NCBI GenBank assembly: GCA_963931435.1
Contig: OZ007012.1
Coordinates: forward strand, 806,001-870,000
Source: Coprousia sp963931435
Lineage (GTDB): Bacteria > Actinomycetota > Coriobacteriia > Coriobacteriales > Coriobacteriaceae
Length of the DNA: 64,000 nt
Reading direction: 5' to 3'
Numbering within the stretch: the first letter of the stretch is position 1; the number at the start of each line of letters is the position of its first letter. The position numbers were made by a program, and so were the translations under genes. The notes beneath the pieces are model-generated. The model was given only the letters and a program-made list of their open reading frames with translations, was not told the origin of the DNA and made no database searches. Shown here piece by piece: positions 53,591 to 62,051 of the stretch.

Positions 53591-53857
53591 ATGCAAAAAC
53601 TGTGGTAGTGAACCCTTGTTACGTTTTTGCAAAAAATGAGGTAGTGAACCCGGAAATGAATACGGGGGCAAACCCACTGGAAGAAGCACTGGTAGAGAGC
53701 CTGTAAAAATCGAAGTAGTGAACCCGGTGCCTAGAAAGGTGTTAAATCACGCATTATCGGGTTCACTACCTCAATTCTTGCAAGATTCGCCTCGCGGGTT
53801 CACTACCTCACTTTTTGCATGAAACTAAGAAGCGGGTTCACCACCTCGACTTTTGCC
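53591..53857. repeat. Six-copy array of a 12-bp motif, three in each orientation
   Basis: The motif GGTAGTGAACCC lies at 53604, 53640 and 53714 (the last with A for the first G). Its reverse complement GGGTTCACTACC lies at 53759, 53796 and 53834 (the last with one change). Spacings are 36, 74, then 45, 37 and 38; 74 is twice 37. Copies are usually preceded on their own strand by an A-run ending TGCAAAAA. The array sits in the gap between two convergent genes. Function unknown. Confidence 0.9.
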
Positions 53858-53870
53858 TGGGGCGTAACAA

Positions 53871-53901
53871 AGTGGGCCCGGGAGGCAATCCCGGGCCCAC
53901 T
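53871..53901 (-). terminator. Rho-independent terminator of the ser operon
   Basis: A perfect 12-bp stem AGTGGGCCCGGG/CCCGGGCCCACT with a seven-base loop, followed on the minus strand by TTTGTTA. It is the expected end of the serC-serA-DUF1015 transcript. Confidence 0.8.
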
Positions 53902-53923
53902 GCTTTGTCTCAAACTTGATGCA

Positions 53924-54006
53924 GCTTGGCGCGCAACCGCACGGCTTGGCGCGCACCCGCGCAACTAAGCGCGCAACTGCGCGGCTTGCCGTGCAACTGC
54001 GCAGCC
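53924..54006 (-). repeat. Imperfect 20-bp repeat, four copies
   Basis: Four units of about 20 bases with core CTTGGCGCGCAACCGC (variants CTAAGCGCGCAACTGC and CTTGCCGTGCAACTGC). They lie between the terminator and the stop codon of the DUF1015 gene, so they are in its 3' untranslated part. Confidence 0.65.
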
Positions 54007-54013
54007 TAGAGGC

Positions 54014-55270
54014 TCAGCGCGCGATGCGGTGGATGAAAAGGCCGCTGCGCAGCTTGGGTTCAAACCAGGTCGACTTGGGCGGCATCAGAAGGCCGGCGTC
54101 CGCCACGGCGAGGAGCTGGTCGATCGTCGTGGCGCACATCGAGAACGCAACGCCGTCAGCGCCTGCTCGGCGCTCGAGCTCGGCGGTGCCGCGGATGCCG
54201 CCGACAAAGGAGATGCGGGCGTCCTCGCGGGGGTCGCCAATGCCGAGGATGGGACCGAGTACGCGGTCCTGCAGGACCGAAACGTCCAGAGACTCGACCG
54301 GCCCCGCCTGCGCAACGGCGGAGGCAAGCTCGGGCGTGAACGAGAGACGGTACCAAGACCCTGCCGTGAAGAGGCCCATCACGCCAACCCCGGTGGATTC
54401 GACCGGCTCGGACGATGGCTCAACGGTAAAACCAGCCTCGTGGATGCGGGCGATGAGCTCGTCTACGCTCAGGCCGGCGCGGTCGGAGATGACACGGTTG
54501 TAGGGGAGGATCGTGAGCTCGCTTGCCGGGAAGAGGACGGACAGGAAGTAGTTAAAGGGTTCCTTGCCGGTGTAGGTGCCCGCCTCCTGCGCGGCGGCGC
54601 GCATCTCGTGCGCCACGCGCATGGCCGAGGCGGCGCGGTGGTGTCCGTCGGCGATGTAGGCGCACGGCACGCGCTCGAACATCTCGTGGATCGCCTCGAC
54701 GCCCTCCGTGCGGCGCACCTCCCACACGCGCTGGCGCACGCCCTCCTCGTCGGTGAAGTCGTAGAGCGGCTGGCCGGTCTTGACGGAGGAGAGGATGAGG
54801 GAGAGCACCGGCTCGTCGCGGTAGGTGAGGAAGATCGGCCCGGTCTGGCAGCCGAGGGCGCGGATGTGCTCGATGCGGTCGCGCTCCTTCTCGGCGCGCG
54901 TGTTCTCGTGCTTCTTGATGGCACCCTCATCGTAGTCAGCGACCGCGCAGACCGCGACCACGCCCGTCTGCGACCGCCCGTCCTGGGTGAGCTCGTAGAG
55001 GTAGTAGCTCATCGAGGGATCAGCCTGGTAGATGCCCTCGTCGATGCGCTCTCGCAGAAGCTCGGCGCCGCGCGCGTAGACCTCGGGCGCGTACATGTCC
55101 TGCTCGGGCGCGAACTGCGTCTCGGGGCGGTCGATGGCGAGGAAGGAGAGCGGGTGCTCGCTCACGTAGGCGGCGGCCTCCGCGCGGTCAAAGACGTCGT
55201 AGGGGAGCGCGGCGACCTCCGCGGCGCGCTCGGGCACGGGGCGTATGCAGGGGAACGGTAGAACCTTCAT
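54014..55270 (-). CDS. DUF1015 family protein of the serine operon
   Basis: A 418-residue DUF1015 protein. It has LPYDVFDRAEA and HPLSFLAIDRPE near the start, KERDRIEHIRALGCQTGPIF, and a HHRAASAMR segment (ADGHHRAAS) in the middle. The family commonly lies beside serA and serC, as here, and its biochemical role is not established. The start at 55270 follows GAGAGGACGCCC. It is the last gene of the three-gene operon, 220 bases behind serA. Confidence 0.85.
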   Translation of the reverse strand: MKVLPFPCIRPVPERAAEVAALPYDVFDRAEAAAYVSEHPLSFLAIDRPETQFAPEQDMYAPEVYARGAELLRERIDEGIYQADPSMSYYLYELTQDGRSQTGVVAVCAVADYDEGAIKKHENTRAEKERDRIEHIRALGCQTGPIFLTYRDEPVLSLILSSVKTGQPLYDFTDEEGVRQRVWEVRRTEGVEAIHEMFERVPCAYIADGHHRAASAMRVAHEMRAAAQEAGTYTGKEPFNYFLSVLFPASELTILPYNRVISDRAGLSVDELIARIHEAGFTVEPSSEPVESTGVGVMGLFTAGSWYRLSFTPELASAVAQAGPVESLDVSVLQDRVLGPILGIGDPREDARISFVGGIRGTAELERRAGADGVAFSMCATTIDQLLAVADAGLLMPPKSTWFEPKLRSGLFIHRIAR

Positions 55271-55489
55271 GGGCGTCCTCTCGGGTTGGGTGCGCCGGCG
55301 GGGCATGCGTCCGCGCGTCCGGCAGATGAGCACCATTGTAGCGTCGGGGCAGATCGGTCGGCACGCGGCTGCGCGGCGCGACGCAACTCTTACGTGCTCC
55401 TGACGCGCCGCTACCCGTGCCTTTGCGCGCATCCGGCGGCGTGCCCGCGGACTGCGGGCCTTGTGCCGCCACCGCGCCGGGCCATGCGG

Positions 55490-56653
55490 CTACTTGATCA
55501 CGCGCACGCGGTAGACGGCCGGGATCCGCTTCAGGGCCTCGATGGTCGATTGCTCGAGGTGCTCGTCGGTGTCGAACATGGTGTAGGCGTTCTCGCCGGC
55601 GCTCTCGTTGACCATGCGCTGCACGTTGGCGTTGTCGTGCGCGAGGATGGCGGTGATCTGGCCGATCATGTTGGGGACGTTGGCGTGCAGGCAGGCCACG
55701 CGGCTCGCGGCGCGCGCCTTGCCCATGGAGCAGGCGGGGTAGTTCACCGAGTGGGCGATGTTGCCGTTCTCCAGGTAGTCCTTGAGCTCGGAGATGGCCA
55801 TGTCGGCGCAGTTGGCCTCGGCCTCGCCCGTGCCGGCGCCCGAATGGGTGGTGATGAAGGTGTTGGGCATGAGCACCGTCTTGGGCGTGGCGAAGTCGCA
55901 GGCGAACCAGCTGAGCTGACCGGTGTGGAGGGCGGTGTCGACGGCGTCCTCGTCGATGATGGTCTCGCGCGCGAAGTTGATGAGGATGGCGCCCGGCGCG
56001 AGGAGCTCCAGCTGCTCACGTCCGATCATCCCTATGGTGTCGGCCTTGCTCGGCACGTGGAGCGTCAGGTAGTCGCAGCCGCGGCAGAGGTCCTCAAGCG
56101 TGCCCACGCGCTGAACGTCGCGGGAGAGCTCCCAGGCGTGTTCGACGGAGATGAACGGGTCGTAGCCGTAGACGTCCATCCCCAGTTGCACGCAGGCGTT
56201 GGCCACCTTGGAGCCGACGTTGCCCAGCCCGATCACGCCCACGCGCTTGCCCGCCAGCTCGCGACCGACGAACGCCTTCTTGGCGCGCTCGGCCTCGACC
56301 ATGATGTCGGGCAGCGCCGCGTGCTCGCGCACCCAGCGCATGGACTGCACGATGCCGCGGCTGGAGAGGATCATCATGCAGATGACCATCTCCTTCACGG
56401 CGTTGGCGTTGGCGCCCGGAGAGTTGAACACCACCACGCCGCGCTTCGCGTACTCCTCGACGGGGATGTTGTTCACGCCCGCCCCGCAGCGCGCGATGGC
56501 GCGCACGGATGCGGGCAGGTCGTAGCCGTGCAGATCGGTCGAGCGCATGAGGATGGCGTCCGCCTGGGCGGCGTCCTCCACGAAATCGTAACCCGCACCG
56601 AAGGTGACGTCTCCGTCCTTGGTGATGTCGTCGATGGTCTTGATATAGCGCAT
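55490..56653 (-). CDS. serA: D-3-phosphoglycerate dehydrogenase
   Basis: A 387-residue NAD-dependent dehydrogenase for the first step of serine synthesis. The NAD-binding fold shows VGVIGLGNVGSKVANAC. The catalytic Arg lies in NFARETIID and a His in ITTHSGAG, a less usual sequence than the common HIGAST. A C-terminal ACT-like domain (residues 315-387, NVPNMIGQITAILAHDN) suggests serine feedback. The ribosome-binding site is AAAGGA. It lies 75 bases behind serC. Confidence 0.9.
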   Translation of the reverse strand: MRYIKTIDDITKDGDVTFGAGYDFVEDAAQADAILMRSTDLHGYDLPASVRAIARCGAGVNNIPVEEYAKRGVVVFNSPGANANAVKEMVICMMILSSRGIVQSMRWVREHAALPDIMVEAERAKKAFVGRELAGKRVGVIGLGNVGSKVANACVQLGMDVYGYDPFISVEHAWELSRDVQRVGTLEDLCRGCDYLTLHVPSKADTIGMIGREQLELLAPGAILINFARETIIDEDAVDTALHTGQLSWFACDFATPKTVLMPNTFITTHSGAGTGEAEANCADMAISELKDYLENGNIAHSVNYPACSMGKARAASRVACLHANVPNMIGQITAILAHDNANVQRMVNESAGENAYTMFDTDEHLEQSTIEALKRIPAVYRVRVIK

Positions 56654-56728
56654 GATGAGGGGTCCTTTCGGTGAGGGGTGGCCTGGGCGGAGCGCGCTGC
56701 GGGGGAGGGGCTCCGAAAAGCTCCCCTG

Positions 56729-57826
56729 CTACGATCGATGCGCCCGCTCAAACTCCTCCATGTAGGCGGCGAGCGCCCGCACCGCCTCGAGCGAGACGGC
56801 GTTGTAGATGCTCGCGCGCATGCCGCCCGTCGAGCGGTGCGCCTTCACGCCCTCGATGCCGCGCTCCCGGGCGCCCGCGATGAAGGCGTCGTCGAGCTCG
56901 GTGGTGTCGCAGCGGAAGGTGACGTTGGCGATGGAGCGCGAGGCGGGCTCGGCGTGCGGGTGGAAGACGCGGCTCTCGTCGAGGAGGTCGTAGAGGATGC
57001 GCGCCTTCTCGAGGTTGCGGCGCTCAAGCGCCTCGAGCCCACCCTCTCGCTCGGCCCAGTGGAAGACCTTGCCCGAGAGGTAGATGCCGAAGGTGTTGGG
57101 GGTGTTCATCATCGAGTGGGCGTCCGCCTGGCGCCGATAGCTCATGTACGAGGGCGTGAGCGCGCAGGCCGGGCCCTCGCCGATGAGGTCGTCGCGCACG
57201 ATGACCACCGTGGTGCCCGCGCAGCCGGCGTTCTTCTGGGCGCCCGCGTAGACGAGTCCGTAGCGCGTGACGTCGAGCGGCTGCATGAGAAAGCAGCTCG
57301 AGACGTCGGCCACGAGCGGTACGTCGCCCGTATCAGGGAGCTCGTGGAACTGCGTGCCGTAGATGGTGTTGTTCTGGCAGATGTAGACGTAGTCGAGGTC
57401 GCCCGCCTGGCAGCGCGCGCCAACGGGGGCGAGGTCGGGGATACGGTCGTGGTCGGTGGCCGCGCTCGAGGCGAGCACCTCCACGGTGCCGTACTTCTCG
57501 GCCTCCTCTTTTGCGAGGCGGGAGAAGAGGCCCGTCACGAGGTAGCCGGCGCGCCCGGTGCGCATGAGGTTCATGGGAATGCCGGCGAACTGCAGCGTGG
57601 CGCCGCCCTGGAGAAAGAGCACCCGGTAGTTCTCGGGGATGCCCACGAGTCGGCGGAGGGTGGCCTCGGCATCTTCGATGATCTGGCTGTAGGCGGCCGA
57701 GCGGTGGCTCATCTCGAGGACGGACATGCCGCTGTCGCCGTATTCGAGCAGCTCGGACTGGACCTCGGCGAGGACGGTCTCGGGGAGGGCCGAGGGCCCC
57801 GCGGAGAAGTTGAGGACTCGTGCCAT
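56729..57826 (-). CDS. serC: Phosphoserine aminotransferase
   Basis: A 365-residue PLP enzyme that converts 3-phosphohydroxypyruvate to phosphoserine. Signatures are NFSAGPSALP at the N-terminus, LFLQGGATLQFAGIP, and the PLP lysine in YAGAQKNAGCAG. The C-terminus ends STGGMRASIYNAVS. The start at 57826 follows AAGGGAGCCATC. It is the first gene of the operon serC-serA-DUF1015. Confidence 0.95.
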   Translation of the reverse strand: MARVLNFSAGPSALPETVLAEVQSELLEYGDSGMSVLEMSHRSAAYSQIIEDAEATLRRLVGIPENYRVLFLQGGATLQFAGIPMNLMRTGRAGYLVTGLFSRLAKEEAEKYGTVEVLASSAATDHDRIPDLAPVGARCQAGDLDYVYICQNNTIYGTQFHELPDTGDVPLVADVSSCFLMQPLDVTRYGLVYAGAQKNAGCAGTTVVIVRDDLIGEGPACALTPSYMSYRRQADAHSMMNTPNTFGIYLSGKVFHWAEREGGLEALERRNLEKARILYDLLDESRVFHPHAEPASRSIANVTFRCDTTELDDAFIAGARERGIEGVKAHRSTGGMRASIYNAVSLEAVRALAAYMEEFERAHRS

Positions 57827-58092
57827 GATGGCTCCCTTGTGCCGGGCGCGCCCGGCGGTTGCGTGCGGTCGCGCTGCGATTGCAGCGTATCCTAGCATAC
57901 TACTGGAAGCATGCGCGCCATGCGGGCGCGTACCGGCGGGGTGGAGCGGGTTAACCGAGCGGAAACGCGCCGGAGGGGCGCGTCGGGCGGCCGCTGGCGG
58001 CGGCGTGGCGCATCGTTGAGCCCGCGTCGGGTACCATGGGGTAAGGTGCACCGGGACGGTCCCGTTCCGGCGCGCGATGGAAGGGGGCTGCC

Positions 58093-58932
58093 GTGGCCAT
58101 CTACGTTACCTCTGACGCGCACGGCCATCTGCGCGCGCTCGACCGGGCGCTGGAGCTCGCCGCGCCTGGCGCCGAGGACACGGTGTTCGTGCTGGGCGAC
58201 ATGATCGATCGCGGACCCGATCCGGTGGGCGTCATCAAGCTGGTGCGCTCCATCCCCGGCGTCCAGGTGATCATGGGGAACCACGAGCGCATGATGCTCG
58301 ATACCCTCGCCACCAAGGACGCCGTGGACGACGTCATGTGGGCGCTCAACGGCGGCGCGGCGACCATCGCCGGGCTGGACGACCTGCCGCACGAGGAGTT
58401 TCTCGAGACGGTCGAGTGGGTGGAGCACCTGCCGCTGTATGCGGTGACCGAGACCGCCGAGCGCGCTTGGATCCTGGTGCACGCAGGCATCGACGCCCTC
58501 GACGCGCGCGGCTATCTGGCGACGGCGGGCATCGACGTCGCGGACGGGCGCGGCGCCGCGGCGGCGAGCGCCGACCAGCTACGGGACATGATGGCGCACC
58601 AGGACCAGGAGCAGCTGGTATGGGTGCGCGAGCCGTTCTGGCGCGAGCCCACGGGGCTCGTGGGCGCCGACGGCACGGGGCCGGTGGTGGTCGCCGGGCA
58701 CACGCCCTCGATCCTTCTGCAGCACTTCGCGCGCCATATGGACGGCCCCGGCTTCACCGAGGAGGGCTTGGGCATGATGGTGCGCGTGGGCGCGACGCCC
58801 GAGACGGGCGGCGTGGCCGACCGGATCGATATCGACTGCTCGGCGGCGGCCGGCGCTGGCCAGGGGCGCGTGGGCGTCATGCGCCTCGATGACGGCGCGA
58901 TCTTCTACGCCGCGATCGAGGAGGGCGAGTAG
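58093..58932 (+). CDS. Calcineurin-like metallophosphatase
   Basis: A 279-residue phosphoesterase starting at GTG 58093 behind GGAAGGGGG. Metal-binding motifs are SDAHGH, LGDMIDRGPDPV, MGNHERMM, and HAG plus GHT later. The pattern resembles diadenosine tetraphosphatases and serine/threonine phosphatases of the PrpE/ApaH type. The true substrate is unknown. A TACCAT -10-like hexamer lies about 60 bases upstream. It is divergent from serC. Confidence 0.88.
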   Translation: MAIYVTSDAHGHLRALDRALELAAPGAEDTVFVLGDMIDRGPDPVGVIKLVRSIPGVQVIMGNHERMMLDTLATKDAVDDVMWALNGGAATIAGLDDLPHEEFLETVEWVEHLPLYAVTETAERAWILVHAGIDALDARGYLATAGIDVADGRGAAAASADQLRDMMAHQDQEQLVWVREPFWREPTGLVGADGTGPVVVAGHTPSILLQHFARHMDGPGFTEEGLGMMVRVGATPETGGVADRIDIDCSAAAGAGQGRVGVMRLDDGAIFYAAIEEGE

Positions 58933-58989
58933 GGGCCGCTCAGAGGGCGACTCGCGCGGATGCGACCGCGGGCGGCGCGCGGCGGGGCC

Positions 58990-60420
58990 TCAGCGCGCGA
59001 AGGGGTTGCGCTCGCGGGTGATGGCCCGGCGGATGCGCGCGTACTCGATGACGAGCAGCACCAGAAGCAGCGTCATGGTGCCCAGATAGCTGGCCACCGC
59101 GCCCGCGAGCCCGATGAGGTTCACGAGCACGAGCGAAAGCGCCACCGAGGCGACCGAAGCCAGCGCGTAGAGCTTCATGACCGCCTCCTGGCGCCTCAGC
59201 ACGGTGATGATGGCGTAGAGGAAGTCGATGGCGGCCGTGACCCCTCCCGCCGCGACCATCAGCAGCGCGAGCGCGCGGAACCGCTCGAAGTCCACGCCGT
59301 AGACGAAGCTCATGAACGGCAGGCCCACCGAGCCCATGACGAGCCCCATGACGAGCGTCACGCCCACCACCACGCCCATGACGGCGACGATGATGAGATC
59401 GAACCGGCGCCGCTTGCGCGGGCTCGCCCAGATGCTCGCCAGGCGCAGGAGCTGCGGCTTGTAGACGAATCCGATGGTGAGCAGGATCCCCTGGGCGGGG
59501 AAGTAGAGCGCGTTGAAGTAGAGCTGGTTGTCGTAGGGGAGGGAGGCCTCCATCGCGAACTTGGGGATGGTCTCGATGAGGTTGAACAGGAACATGGCGC
59601 AAAAGAGCGGGAAGCACTGCTTGATGAGCCCTGTGACCTCGCCGATCTGCGCGGGGCGCGACTTCTCGGTCTCCAGCAGCGCGAGCGGCAGCGTCACGAC
59701 CGCGAGGCTCGCCACGGCCGTGATCGCCATGGCCACCGCCGCGACGGCGATGCTGCGGGTGACAAGCAGCAACAGGGCGTAGACCGCCGGCACCGCAACC
59801 GAGCGTATGGTCTGCGAGATGCCGGCGAGGTAGAGCTTGTCGGCCTGCTGCAGGCGCCCCTCGTAGACGTCCGCAACGCCGTCGATGATCTTGTAGACGA
59901 ACACCCCCAGCGAGAGGGTCGTCATGGAGCCGTCGTAGCCGCGCAGGGTGCACCACAGCACGCCCACGATGAGGGCGGTGACGCCGGTGATCCAGCGGTT
60001 GGCCTGGTAGGAGGCGAACGCGTCGGTCTCGTCGATGTCGGAGACCTGGAAGGTGCGCACGCCGTAGTTCGCCAGTATCATGAGCAGCGTGCCCACCACG
60101 AACGCCATGGAGAACATGCCCGCTTGCTCCACGCCCGCGAGCTGCGTGGACACGACGGTGAGGAAGGGGAAGGTGAGGCCCCAGACGGTGGTGCCCACGG
60201 TGTTCCACAGGTAGTCGCGCTTGGTGCTGTGCGCCTCGTAGCGCTCCTCCTGTTCGCTGAGCGACCCCTGGTAGACCGATTCGAGCAGGCGCGTCCACCA
60301 CTGGTTGACGATGCGGGCCAGGTACGGCTCGCCCTGGCGCCGGCGCGCCGGGACGTCGGGGCGCCGGCGCGCCACGCGGGCGCGCTTCTCGCGCAGGATG
60401 TCGATGGGGGTGCGTGCCAC
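58990..60420 (-). CDS. Polysaccharide flippase-like membrane transporter
   Basis: A 476-residue membrane protein of the Wzx/MATE-like flippase superfamily. A charged N-terminal 70 residues precede about 12-14 helices (LWNTVGTTVWGLTFPFLTVV and others). Such proteins flip lipid-linked oligosaccharides across the membrane. No glycosyltransferase is adjacent, although a WecA/TagO-type gene lies 3 kb away. The start GTG 60420 has AGAAGGGCC upstream. Confidence 0.8.
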   Translation of the reverse strand: MARTPIDILREKRARVARRRPDVPARRRQGEPYLARIVNQWWTRLLESVYQGSLSEQEERYEAHSTKRDYLWNTVGTTVWGLTFPFLTVVSTQLAGVEQAGMFSMAFVVGTLLMILANYGVRTFQVSDIDETDAFASYQANRWITGVTALIVGVLWCTLRGYDGSMTTLSLGVFVYKIIDGVADVYEGRLQQADKLYLAGISQTIRSVAVPAVYALLLLVTRSIAVAAVAMAITAVASLAVVTLPLALLETEKSRPAQIGEVTGLIKQCFPLFCAMFLFNLIETIPKFAMEASLPYDNQLYFNALYFPAQGILLTIGFVYKPQLLRLASIWASPRKRRRFDLIIVAVMGVVVGVTLVMGLVMGSVGLPFMSFVYGVDFERFRALALLMVAAGGVTAAIDFLYAIITVLRRQEAVMKLYALASVASVALSLVLVNLIGLAGAVASYLGTMTLLLVLLVIEYARIRRAITRERNPFAR

Positions 60421-60570
60421 GGCGGCCCTTCTTCTCGCGGTCGGATCAACCCATTATAGCGGCGGACGCGGACAGCGCCGCCGATGCCGCTTCGGGTTAC
60501 CGGCCTGTTGCGGAAGGTGACCGATGCCGGGTACCTCGTCGCGCGGCATCGCGCCGTCGGGCCGGGGTCG

Positions 60571-60891
60571 CTAGAGTCCCGCCGGCCAGCGGCAGAGCGC
60601 CAGGTCGACGCGGCCGTCCTCCCTGAAGGCGACTCCTTCGGCCTCGAGGAGGCGCCGCTGCTCGCCCTCGCCTCCGAAGGCGAACCCCGAGGCCAGGTGC
60701 CCGTCGGCGAACACGACGCGATGGCAGGGGATGGCGCCCGGCCGGGGGTTGCGGTGCAGCGCGAAGCCCACGTAGCGGGCGCGCCGCGGCGCTCCCGCCA
60801 GCGCGGCGACCTGCCCGTAGGTGGCGACCATGCCCGCGGGGATCTGCTCGACGACCCCGTAGACCCGCTCGAAGAACCCTTCGTCCGCCAT
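60571..60891 (-). CDS. MGMT-type alkyltransferase domain protein
   Basis: A 106-residue protein comprising only the DNA-binding/methyl-acceptor domain of O6-alkylguanine-DNA alkyltransferases. The PCHRVV motif with its active cysteine is present. The family's N-terminal domain is absent. Alkyltransferase-like proteins of this size usually replace the Cys; here it is kept, so direct repair may be possible. The start at 60891 follows GGAGGGGG. Confidence 0.88.
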   Translation of the reverse strand: MADEGFFERVYGVVEQIPAGMVATYGQVAALAGAPRRARYVGFALHRNPRPGAIPCHRVVFADGHLASGFAFGGEGEQRRLLEAEGVAFREDGRVDLALCRWPAGL

Positions 60892-60988
60892 GCCCCGTCC
60901 CCCTCCATGCGATGGCTGCGATCGTGCTGATTCTATCACTGTCAACTATGGCTAACTTATGGAGGAACCGTGAACGCCGGCGGGACGC

Positions 60989-61022
60989 TTGCCCAGAGTG
61001 AAAAGTTCACTATAGTGAACTT
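60989..61022 (+). promoter_or_regulatory. Promoter with a 20-bp perfect palindromic operator
   Basis: TTGCCC (60989-60994), 16-base spacer, TATAGT (61011-61016). The -10 element lies at the centre of AAGTTCACTATAGTGAACTT (61003-61022), a perfect palindrome. A dimeric repressor bound here would shut the promoter. Confidence 0.75.
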
Positions 61023-61160
61023 AACGGCAAAGCAGGGACAGGCGAAGAAGGAATACCCCTTTGTCGGACGTGATCGCATCCCTCCCCTCTATGCGGTCAA
61101 CGGCGCTTACGGGATCGGCCCCGCCGGCGGTGCAGCCGGCGGGGCCGATCCTTTCTGTTT
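61023..61160 (+). ncRNA. Candidate regulated small RNA (promoter to terminator, no gene)
   Basis: Transcription from the palindrome-bearing promoter would run about 130 bases to a strong terminator. The span holds no recognised protein; a weak frame from TTG 61061 has no good ribosome-binding site and runs through the terminator. It may be a small RNA, a leader of a deleted gene, or a decoy. No counterpart is known to me. Confidence 0.45.
61113..61160 (+). terminator. Strong rho-independent terminator
   Basis: A perfect 16-bp stem GATCGGCCCCGCCGGC/GCCGGCGGGGCCGATC with loop GGTGCA, then CTTTCTGTTT on the plus strand. On the minus strand (HAD gene) no T-run follows, so plus-strand transcription is implied. 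Confidence 0.9.
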
Positions 61161-61210
61161 CGGGCGACCTGCGGATGGAGGGAGCCGGGCGCGCAGCGGC
61201 GCCGCGCGCC

Positions 61211-62050
61211 CTACGCGGCGTGCTCGGGCTCGATGATGGTCCGCACGATCTCGGCGATGGCGCCGTCATCGCAGGTGGATGCGAGCACGCGGTCGCAGAG
61301 GGGCGCCACGTCCGGCGTCACGTTGGCCACGCCCACACCGAGTCCCGCCGCGCGGATCATGGCGCTGTCGTTCGCCGCATCGCCAACGGCGATGGTCTCC
61401 TCGATGGGCACGCTGATGAGCCCGGCAAGACGCACGAGACCGGACCCCTTGTCGACGCCGGCCGGCACGAATTCCGCATAGCGCCGGGAGGAGTAGGTCA
61501 CGGCCACCTTGCGCGGATCGAGGCGCTCCATGAGCCGGGCGCCCTGGCGCTGGATGGCCTCGTAGTCGACGTCCATGAGCAGGAACTTGGCCAGGGGCTC
61601 GTCACCGGCGAGCGCGAGGGCGTCCGCGGTGTCATCGATGAACTCCACGCCTGCGACCGTGTCGAGTATCTCGTGCTCGAGCGGGGTGGGGAACTGCACG
61701 ATGATGCGGCCGCTCTCGGTGTAGACGTGCAGGCACTGCCGGCGGTCGCGCGCGTAGGCGTAGAGCTCCTCGACCACGCCGCGGTCGATCATGGTCGCGG
61801 ACAGGGGCTCCGGGTCGCCGAAGCGGTTGATGCACGCGCCGTTGTAGGAGAGGACGTAGGAGCCCTCCAACTGGCGCTGCGCCTCGGCGTCGAAGTTCGC
61901 CATGATGGAGCGGTACGGCCGTCCCGAGGCGGGCACGAACAGCACGCCGAGCTTGCGCAGGCGCTCCAGCGCCCAGAGGTTGGCGGGCGGGATGCGGTGC
62001 CCCTCGCCGAGGAAGGTCTCGTCCATGTCCGAGGCGATCAGGCAGTACAT
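61211..62050 (-). CDS. Cof-type HAD hydrolase
   Basis: A 279-residue haloacid-dehalogenase phosphatase of the Cof type. Motif I is ASDMDETFL, motif II lies in FVPASGRPYRSI, motif III has a Lys in VDKGSGLV, and motif IV is VGDAANDSAM. It likely dephosphorylates sugar phosphates or nucleotides. Its start is one base behind the trpS stop codon, so it is translationally coupled to trpS. The downstream terminator is on the other strand. Confidence 0.9.
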   Translation of the reverse strand: MYCLIASDMDETFLGEGHRIPPANLWALERLRKLGVLFVPASGRPYRSIMANFDAEAQRQLEGSYVLSYNGACINRFGDPEPLSATMIDRGVVEELYAYARDRRQCLHVYTESGRIIVQFPTPLEHEILDTVAGVEFIDDTADALALAGDEPLAKFLLMDVDYEAIQRQGARLMERLDPRKVAVTYSSRRYAEFVPAGVDKGSGLVRLAGLISVPIEETIAVGDAANDSAMIRAAGLGVGVANVTPDVAPLCDRVLASTCDDGAIAEIVRTIIEPEHAA

Positions 62051-62051
62051 G

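Noticed and set aside
53515..53706. 63-codon frame in the ugp/ser intergenic region
   Set aside because: It spans the repeat motifs, has no ribosome-binding site and no recognisable sequence.
53591..53857. CRISPR array
   Set aside because: The repeats are only 12 bp, occur in both orientations and enclose 24-26 bp (one 62) of non-unique spacing; no cas gene is present.
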